In this document: positions 56,824 through 64,000 of the stretch, in pieces | Position numbering within the stretch: the stretch's first letter is position 1 | Layout of the letters: every line of letters begins with the position of its first letter | Origin: Fistularia commersonii | Taxonomy: Eukaryota; Chordata; Actinopteri; Syngnathiformes; Fistulariidae | Assembly: GCA_037954325.1 (NCBI GenBank) | Contig: JBBMNZ010000030.1 | Coordinates: 10,426,501 to 10,490,500, forward strand | Direction: 5' to 3' | DNA: 64,000 nt | Made by a program: the position numbers and the translations under genes | The notes under the pieces: generated by a model | Database searches by the model: none | What the model was told of the DNA's origin: nothing | What the model saw: only the letters and a program-made list of their open reading frames with translations

Positions 56824-59800
56824 GTACAGTCAGTTCTGACTCTGAAATACATTAAGGGTTAGCAAACCTTTTAAACCACAACTACTCATGATCCTCTTTT
56901 CTTTTCAGGTAATAATATGAAGAACAATCTAGTTTATACGGCACATATATAATGTCAAAGTGGTAAAAGCTGCAGTGGGTAGTCATCACAAAAATTGAAA
57001 AAAATCAAGAGAACCAAATTCACACAGTGGTTAAAAATGACACCAAAACATACCTGTTCAATATACGAAACCACTTAGATGAACCAAAGCCATTAATTAT
57101 GAATAAAATACGTAAGAATTTTAAGAATCAATTTTTCTTTTTTCTGTATTATCTAATGAATAATAGAGAAAACAGACACTTGTATTTAAGATGTTGAACA
57201 CTGTGTGTGTTAATTTATATCTTCTGATCAACTGTTGCTGTCCCTTCCGTGTTTGAACCAAGGCCTAACCTTCCTTTATAACGTATACATTTTTATTTCT
57301 TTGGTCTCAATTTGCGGTTTTATGATCACCTTAAAGTACAATGAATTATACTGCAGTCCCTCCTGTACCACTATTATTTTTATCATTTATGTTGTGGTCT
57401 GAACATTTTCTTCCTCCACTAAAGACTGAATGAGCTCAGGAAATGACACTGACTTTTCATACATCCGATACATCAGTGTTACCAGTTTGGAATTGCACAT
57501 TAACAAATGTCTCGGTGTACGGTTATATTCTATGTGCTTGTCATATCACAAATGGAAAAAGTGTTAAGAAGGGTAGCATGGAGTAAATTAGTCTTTATTT
57601 TCCAATTACCACAATGATTTTTGAGCTTTCATCTGATATCTGTTTAGGCCCAGTTTTAAGAAAACTCACATTTTCTTGGTTAGTTTACCAGGTAGGGGTT
57701 AAATTCTTCCAAGTAAACCTCCAACAAAATCTCCCAGTGTCATTTTGCTGCTGTTAGAGTAGGTTTTCCAAAGTTTTTTCACATTGCCTCCCCCGCCCCC
57801 CAACCAAAATGGTTTGATTTGGATCAAGACTATCTCTTTGGTTATAACTAAAACTTTGCTCCTTTGCACAGTCTGATGCAGCTTTTGCTGGACCAAACTG
57901 AAAAATTTGCTGGTCCAAACCCAACAAAATATATATAAATGGACATTGGCATAGTCCAGAGTTAAGTATTATATGCATGTGCATAATAGTTTAATGACGT
58001 CAGTGTTTCTGGGCAAAAAGCTGCTTTTCAAAGGTTACTAATAGATGAATTGTACTGAATCAGAGACTATCTTGATGGACCCTTTGTAACTTGCCACCAC
58101 CTCTGAGAGCAGAGAAGCTAAAAATAGAGCAAGTAGATAGTTGGTGAATCTTGAAACAGACAGCAGGGATAGATAAAATGGCGATGGGGGATTGTGTTTA
58201 ATGTTCCTCGGTAACAAACCTAGATGCTTGTCATGGTTGAATTCTGATGTGCTTATCAGCAGGGTTTCTCGATAGATCACTGATATTCCCTGAATGTACA
58301 ATTTTGTTTTCCAGCAGGCGGTGAGAAGGTAACAGTTTTAGACTTTGGACAGGCACTGCACATTCCTACAATGGTATATTCAATTACAACATCTATTAAA
58401 AGCTGTCTTTCAGAGAATTAGAACAATTAAAGCAGTGCAATTATCCAACAATAAGTTGCAGATTACATTATACATCCAAATATTTGACTCATGCGGGCAG
58501 CACTACAAAAAAACAAAAACAAATGGGGGATGATTATATTATTTTGATTTTGTCATTGTGCCATTCAGTGTATTGCAGCCGCTGAACCCAGTTGCTGCTA
58601 CATACTGTGATTAATTTCATCAGTCAATCAATTCATACCCATCCCTTGTGTGTGTTTGTGTGTGTTATATGTATGAGCATATACACGGAGGGGACAAAAA
58701 ACTCAAGTAATCTTAACTGTACTCTGTTTTCTCATAACCTTGATAGGCATGTTCAGTATGCACTCATGAATAATTTATCTGAAGATGAGTCATCTGAGAA
58801 GATTTTCTATTGAAACACACCCAATGCATTGCTTGTGCAAGTATTTGTACGAAGGTGTTCATGATACCATCTCATAATTAACTACAGTGCTCTCAGATAA
58901 AAACAAGTCATTTCTCTTGGCCTAAATTTATCTACCTTGTAAATCCAAAATCTCATATTGTCTCAGGTCATGGTTCATGAGTACTTAATGACCTGGTCTA
59001 ATCTCATTCATTTGACATGATAATAGGACTTTGAAAAAATATGGTGGCTGATAGGGATGTTCACTTAACTACCATTAATTTGCCACATCTCAATATTATT
59101 AGATATGAATAGTTTTAGATTGAGACAAAATAAAATGCATGAATAAAAAAATATTGCATGTAAAACCAACCAAATCATTTAGACTGGGCTCTAGCAGATG
59201 TTAAGACCTATGTAAAATAATATAAGAATTAAAAAATAATCATCCTAAATATGATTAGAGAATCAGAGTAAAGAACCTTTACTCTGATTTTTTTTTCTAG
59301 GCAGGAAATAGAAATACTTTCAATTGAATTGCTACTTAAAAAACTAAATCTTTTTCATTTCATTCTTTTATGCTTATCTGCATATAGGAAATTTACTACC
59401 ATTTATGATGTCTATGTATCAGGAGAAAGAACTGAAGTGGTATCTGAATATAAATACTTTTGCATCTTGAAAGAGATTCCTGCAGTCCTACAAGCCTGTC
59501 GAATTTGTGTTGAGCAACACACTGAACCCCTTGCCGCTACTCTGTTGCTGCCAACTGCTTATGGTTCATCCATGATGGGCTAAATGCTGACAAAATAATT
59601 TCCCGCAAGGGATTCAAAAAGTATAATAAAAAAAAGTTAGTTACAGGCAGTCACAGTTGTGGCCAGGTCACAATCAATTAACTGGACAAGAGGATATTCT
59701 ATAACCAGTGGACAATTTTACAAAATCATAACCATTAAAGTTGAGAGAACCGAATAAAGCAAATGTGTGCCTGAATTATTAAAAATTTTAATGGTCCATC

Positions 59801-62800
59801 TCCTCCACTCAGCCGCTGAGTGGAGGAGATGGGTAATCATCATAAATCACTCATCTTCTGACAAGAGATGCAGCAAGGGGAGACTTTGCTTTGTTCCTGT
59901 CAAGAAAAACACACCTGGTCAGCGTGAATTTTCAGTAACAGATGCACAGAAGTGAAATGTTATCCTAGCAAAATCAGAGTTGATAGATTATCTGTCCAAG
60001 AAAAGAAATTTAAAAAGGTGGTTAACATCAGTATGCAACATTTGTTGTTTGTCTCACTGCACTTCAGGTCATTTCAATAGTCTTGTGTCCTTTCCTGACC
60101 TCACCATCGTACTGCTTCTGGCCTCTTGTTATTTTAATACATGGTTATATGTTTAAATATTTTTAACTGTAAATACTGCTCATATTTTACTCCATGCCTG
60201 TTCACTGTACTGGATATGTCTTTTTTTTATACTTTTATCTTGTCCTTTGTACAAACCCCCCCTCTTTTTTTCGTCATCTTCCTGTCAGAGTGGGACTGAG
60301 ATGAAAAATTGCCTTTTTACAAAGTGTGGTGCATTTGCAGAATATCTTATGAATGTATAATATCCTTGCTAAATAGAAAAAAAAAAGTAGTCAGGCCTGG
60401 AAATATTTGGACAGTGACACAATCTTCATGATTTAGTCTCTGCATGCCATCACATTGGATTTGAAGTGAAACAACTTCAACGGAATTTAAGTGCAGACTT
60501 TAAGGTTTAATTCAAGGGGTTGAGCAAAAATATAAATATATTTACACAAACACGCCTCATTTCAGAGGCTCAAGTAATCGGACAAATAAATATAGCCCGA
60601 CGTAAAATGTTACTTTTAAATATTTTGTTGAGAATCCTTTGCAGGCAATGACTGTCTGGAGCCCATGGGCATCACCAAACGTTAGGTGTCCACCTTTGTG
60701 ATGCTTTGCCTGGCCTTCACTGCAGCTGTCTTCAGTTGTTACTTGTTTGTGGGTCTTTTTGCTTTGTCTTGAGAAAGTGAGATGCATGCTCCATTGGGTT
60801 GAGATATTGCGATTAACTTGGCCATTGCAGAGTATTCCACTTCTTTGCTTTAAAAAACTTCTGGGTTTCTTTTGCAATACGTTTTGGATCATTGTCCATC
60901 TGTACCAGGGGTAGGCAATTATTTTGGCTGGCGGGCCACATTGCTTATTTCATTTTATGCGCGGCCCAACTAGGTATCATGTAAATTGAACAAAATGAAA
61001 ATTCCAATTGAAATATTTATATTTTTTGGCGTTTTATTTCAACTTTCAATCATTAATGAGCATATAAATGTACCAACATTATTTTGTATGTAAACATCCA
61101 TACCAAATTAAACAAAAGAAAAAAAATAGTTTTGAAATTCAATATTGATTGAAAATACTTGTTAAAATATTCAAAGAAAATAGTTTGGCTGGCTGGATAA
61201 AAAAGCAAAACGGACTGGATGTGGCCCACTGGCCATAAAATGCCCAGTTCTGATCTGTACTGTGAAGCGCCGTCCAATCACCTTTGCTGCATTTGGCTGA
61301 ATCTGAGCCGCAAGTCTATCCCTTTACACTTTAGAATTTGTCCGTCTGCTTCTGTCTTTTGTCACATCATCAATAAACACAAGTGAGACAGTGCCACTGG
61401 AAGCCATGCATGCCCATGCCATCTCACTGCTTCCATGTTTTACAGAAGATGTGGTGCTTTGGATCATGAGCTCTTCCAATTCTTCTCCAGTTTCTTCTTG
61501 CCATCATTCATTCTGGTACAAGTTGATCTTAGTCTCATCTGTCTGAAGAATGCTGTTCCAGAACTGGGTTGACTTCTTCAAGTGTTCTTGTCTGGCCTTT
61601 CTATTTTTGAGGCTGATTAACAGTTTGCACCTTGTAGTGAATCCTTTGTATTTCCTCTCATTAGGTCTTCTCTCTGTGGTAGACTTAGATACTGATACGC
61701 CTACTTCCTGAGAGTGTTCTTCACTTGATTGGATGTCGGGAAGGGGTTTTTCATCACCATGGAAAGGATTCTGCGATCATCCACCACTGTTGTCATCTGT
61801 AGACGTCCTGGCCTTTTTGAGTTCCCAAGCTCCCTTGCACTCTCTTTTTCTCAGAATGTACCAAACTGTTAATTTGGCCACTCCTAACATTTGTGCTATG
61901 ATGGATTTCTTTTTTTTCTTGTCTTTTTTTCAGCCTTAGGATGGCCTGTTTCACCTCCATTGAGAGCTCCTTTGAACGCATGTTGTGTGTTCAGTGTTAT
62001 AACAGCCTCCAAATGCAAACGCCACCCCAGGAATGAACTCCAGACCTTTTAACTGCTTAATTTATGACAGGTTACAGCCTTATTTTTTTGCAGCCATCTG
62101 AGTCAATTGTCCAAATAATTTTGGTCCATTGAAAAAGAGGCGGCTGTGTATTAAAGAGCTATAATTCCTAAACCCTTGCTCCATTTTGGATTTTGGATAT
62201 GAATACTCTCAAATTACAGCTGAGAGTCTGCACTTTAAGACCATATTGATTATATAATTGTATCCTAAATATGTTTTTGTAAACAGCTAAAATAACAAAA
62301 CTTGTGTCACTTTCCAAATATTTCTGGACCTCACTGTATATAAAAGAATGACAAAAGGCATATTTAGCCAAGCAAATATGATACATGATTGGCATAAAAA
62401 TGTAAAAAGTACACTTATTTTATTTATCAACTCAGGCAGGTTTTTCTAGCAGCTCCATAAAATCACACACCATCCATCCTTTGTGCTACTGGCAGCACTA
62501 TCATTGAATAAAATCTGGATTAATTCATTATCAGCTCACTTTAGCAATGTCAATTTATGTAAACAGGAAATAACACTATTAAAGATTTTTAAAATTTCTC
62601 AATTCTTTATGATCATGCCCTAAGTTACATTAAAACTCTGTTGATGCAAATCATAGGGACTAAAGAATGACTTTGGCTTTGCCTGTTTCTGTCGATTGCT
62701 GGACATTAACAGATATCAAGTTTGTTTAATGTCAAAAAAAAACCCCAAAAAGTATGTTGTGTTTTATTATGAATGCATAATATTCATCTGTCATCTTTAC

Positions 62801-63013
62801 CCTTTCTTCATCCTCAGCTGTTTATCTTCCGGGCTGTCAAGGCAGACGGAGGGGACTTCACTCAGTGTGTGACCCATGGAAGTTTCCCTCATCATTGGCA
62901 GGAGACAGCATACAACATGTTTCACTTTGTGACTCTTTATGTCATTCCCTTGCTTGTCATGACGTTCTGTTACACCCGCATCCTCATCAAGATCAGTGGA
63001 TACAAAAGCAAAG
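56308..63013 (+). CDS. gnrhr: Gonadotropin-releasing hormone receptor, first two coding exons (3' end beyond window)
   Basis: Class A GPCR of the plasma membrane; family members bind GnRH and couple mainly to Gq. Exons 56,308-56,823 (residues 1-172) and 62,818-63,013 (residues 173-237, ending one base into the next codon) join in frame across a 6-kb GT-AG intron. Visible: three N-terminal N-glycosylation sequons (N4, N14, N22); TM1 (about 41-63), TM2 with SLASADL (D85), TM3 with LDRYCAI (136-138 is DRY), TM4 at the exon end, the loop FTQCVTHGSF with the disulfide Cys 189, QETAYNMFHF, and TM5 ending CYTRILIKI. The loop text is typical of GnRH receptors. TM6-7 and the tail are not in the window. 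An upstream in-frame ATG at 56,242 lies before the acceptor and is probably intronic. The subtype among fish GnRH receptors is unresolved. Confidence 0.88.
59490..59635 (+). repeat. SINE tail fragment
   Basis: gagcaacacactgaacccct, then ctgctta-tggttcatccatgatgggct and gcaagggattcaaaaagta, matching 34,090-34,205. Confidence 0.5.
59796..59832. repeat. Perfect 37-nt palindrome, 18-bp arms
   Basis: ccatctcctccactcagc, one central c, then the exact reverse complement. It is G+C-rich inside an AT-rich intron. No terminal-repeat or target-duplication context seen. Confidence 0.9.
60390..62336 (-). mobile_element. Tc1-like DNA transposon interrupted by a hAT element
   Basis: The ends are inverted: left ggaaatatttggacagtgac, right (reverse complement) agaaatatttggaaagtgac, with TA outside (62,337-62,338). 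The minus strand encodes the transposase: MRSKELSMEVKQAILRLKKR (helix-turn-helix, 61,922-61,981) and, past the insertion, MDNDPKRIAKETQKFFKAKK, LNPMEHA and VIACKGF (about 60,620-60,895), with stops. Without the 355-bp insertion it would be about 1.59 kb, a normal Tc1 size. Inactive. It lies antisense in the gnrhr intron. Confidence 0.85.
60906..61252. mobile_element. Non-autonomous hAT element, 347 bp, with perfect 8-bp target duplication
   Basis: Flanked by atctgtac on both sides (60,898-60,905 and 61,253-61,260). The ends are inverted: left caggggtaggcaattatttt, right (reverse complement) cagaactgggcattttatgg, followed in both by ggcgggccac/agtgggccac. No transposase. It interrupts the Tc1 transposase. 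Confidence 0.92.
62337..62817. other. gnrhr intron, right part
   Basis: Nothing recognised before the acceptor tcttcatcctcag. Confidence 0.4.
62818..63013 (+). CDS. gnrhr: gnrhr coding exon 2 (ECL2 and TM5)
   Basis: Begins LFIFRAVKADGG and ends ILIKISGYKSK plus one base; donor AAAG|gtgtgt. Contains ECL2 and TM5, the region that best marks the family. Confidence 0.9.
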
Positions 63014-63540
63014 GTGTGTGACGCTGAACAGTTATGGCGTATTTAACCCATATTCACCTAATGCTCTAAAGAGAGGCAGCCAATGATTGGGTTATGGTTA
63101 GTTTCATACAGCTATTGCCACTTGTAACAAAGCTGAATGACTCATGCACAGTATTTCAAAATTAAGTATTGATCAAGCAAACCAATAACATGGATGTCAA
63201 TGCTACTGATTGACTTCTGTCCACAACAGAACTGATTCATAGGATGCACACACAAGTATGTACTGTAGATAAAAAAATAATAGCCCAGTTAGTCCATCTG
63301 TTTGATCCCCCCTCCCCTCTGGAAAAACAAACAAAAAAAAACAGAAAACTGTACTTTTTGTTTCCACCCAGCATTTTGCATGTTTTTGTACATTTTTGTA
63401 AAAATACTGCCAATTTTGTACATACTACGAAGCAATGCCAGCCCAGTAACAAATTTCTTATTCTGAACTTGGACAGTAAAATGATTCTGATTATGACAAC
63501 ACTGAAAACATTAAGGTTGACATCAACCTTGTGCTTCTAT
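63014..63540. other. gnrhr second intron, spacer
   Basis: No feature recognised. Confidence 0.4.
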
Positions 63541-63544
63541 AATG

Positions 63545-63800
63545 CATTCATCCATCTTCTTCCGCTTATCCTGCACACAGGGTCGCGGGGGATGCTGGAG
63601 TCTATCCCAGCTGTCATCACATATATAGACAAACAACCACTCACTCAATCATGCATTTGGGGCAATTTTCCAAACCTGCATGTTTTTGGATTGTGGGAGG
63701 AAACCCATGCAGACACAGGGAGAATATGCAAACTCCACACAGCAAAATCCCCCTCCTTCGCGGTGTGAGACTGAAGCGCTAACCCCTCCGTCACCCCCAC
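63545..63800 (+). repeat. Dispersed repeat copy, best preserved
   Basis: cttccgcttatcctgcacac, gatgctggagtctatcccag, gattgtgggaggaaaccc and gggagaatatgcaaactcc in this order; ends near gctaacccctccgtcacc. Non-coding. Other copies: 2,885, 16,780, 53,005, 53,720. Confidence 0.65.
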
Positions 63801-64000
63801 CTCTATAATGCTGTGTTTTATTATCAAGTGCTTTGTGACGGATCATGGCTGGATCCCTGCAATATCCACGGTACATGTCAGCCACTGTTACTTCTACATG
63901 GAGATTTAATTGCCTGCTAACATAGCAGCTACAACAGCTCCAAGATGTACAGGCCAGTTAACCCAATAGTATGTAGTCGTCTTTGACATGTTGGGCAATA
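63801..64000. other. Right edge of window, intronic
   Basis: No exon with the receptor's TM6-TM7 is seen before the window ends. Confidence 0.4.

Larger units (their letters stand above)
56824..60389. other. gnrhr intron, left part
   Basis: AT-rich. Holds a SINE tail (59,490-59,635) and the palindrome at 59,796-59,832. The open frames in it have no domains. Confidence 0.4.

Overview
The window is vertebrate nuclear DNA, almost certainly from a ray-finned (teleost) fish. It carries three protein-coding genes split by introns with consensus splice sites, and the space between and inside them is filled with a fish-type mix of transposable elements: Tc1-like and hAT DNA transposons, L2/CR1-like, RTE-like and L1/Tx1-like LINEs, BEL/Pao and Ty3/Gypsy remnants, tRNA-derived SINEs, and long AC, AT and CT microsatellites. 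Nothing bacterial, no CRISPR array and no stand-alone RNA gene was found.

Layout. 0-7 kb: decayed retroelements, namely a BEL/Pao pol remnant on the minus strand flanked by a direct repeat, then a Ty3/Gypsy remnant on the plus strand that has lost its reverse-transcriptase core. 7.0-22.5 kb: zbtb22 on the plus strand, with a CG-rich probable promoter and first exon near 7.1-7.25 kb and four coding exons between 12,424 and 21,700 (768 residues: BTB domain, acidic and glycine-rich middle, three C2H2 zinc fingers). 22.5-35 kb: intergenic, with a 1.6-kb Tc1-like element, RTE-like and L2-like LINE pieces, a TA-flanked MITE and SINEs. 35.1-49.3 kb: daxx on the minus strand, with ten coding exons (737 residues) and a probable non-coding first exon; its introns hold an L1/Tx1-like LINE and an RTE-like fragment. 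50.3-52.7 kb: a decayed minus-strand LINE. 55-64 kb: the first two coding exons of a gonadotropin-releasing hormone receptor gene on the plus strand. A 1.6-kb Tc1-like element interrupted by a small hAT element lies in its intron, and the rest of the gene runs off the right edge.

How the genes relate. zbtb22 and daxx encode nuclear proteins, a BTB zinc-finger DNA-binding protein and an H3.3 chaperone/SUMO-binding corepressor. Their human orthologues are neighbours in the extended class II MHC region, so this window probably lies in or near the fish MHC-linked synteny block. Here the two genes converge tail to tail across about 13 kb of repeats. The GnRH receptor is functionally unrelated (pituitary/neuroendocrine signalling).

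No new gene system was found. The most useful observations are structural: joined exons that give complete zbtb22 and daxx reading frames, a GC-AG intron in daxx, a hAT element nested in a Tc1 element with a perfect 8-bp target duplication, a precise-looking loss of the RT core in the Gypsy copy, and three unexplained strong hairpins or palindromes.
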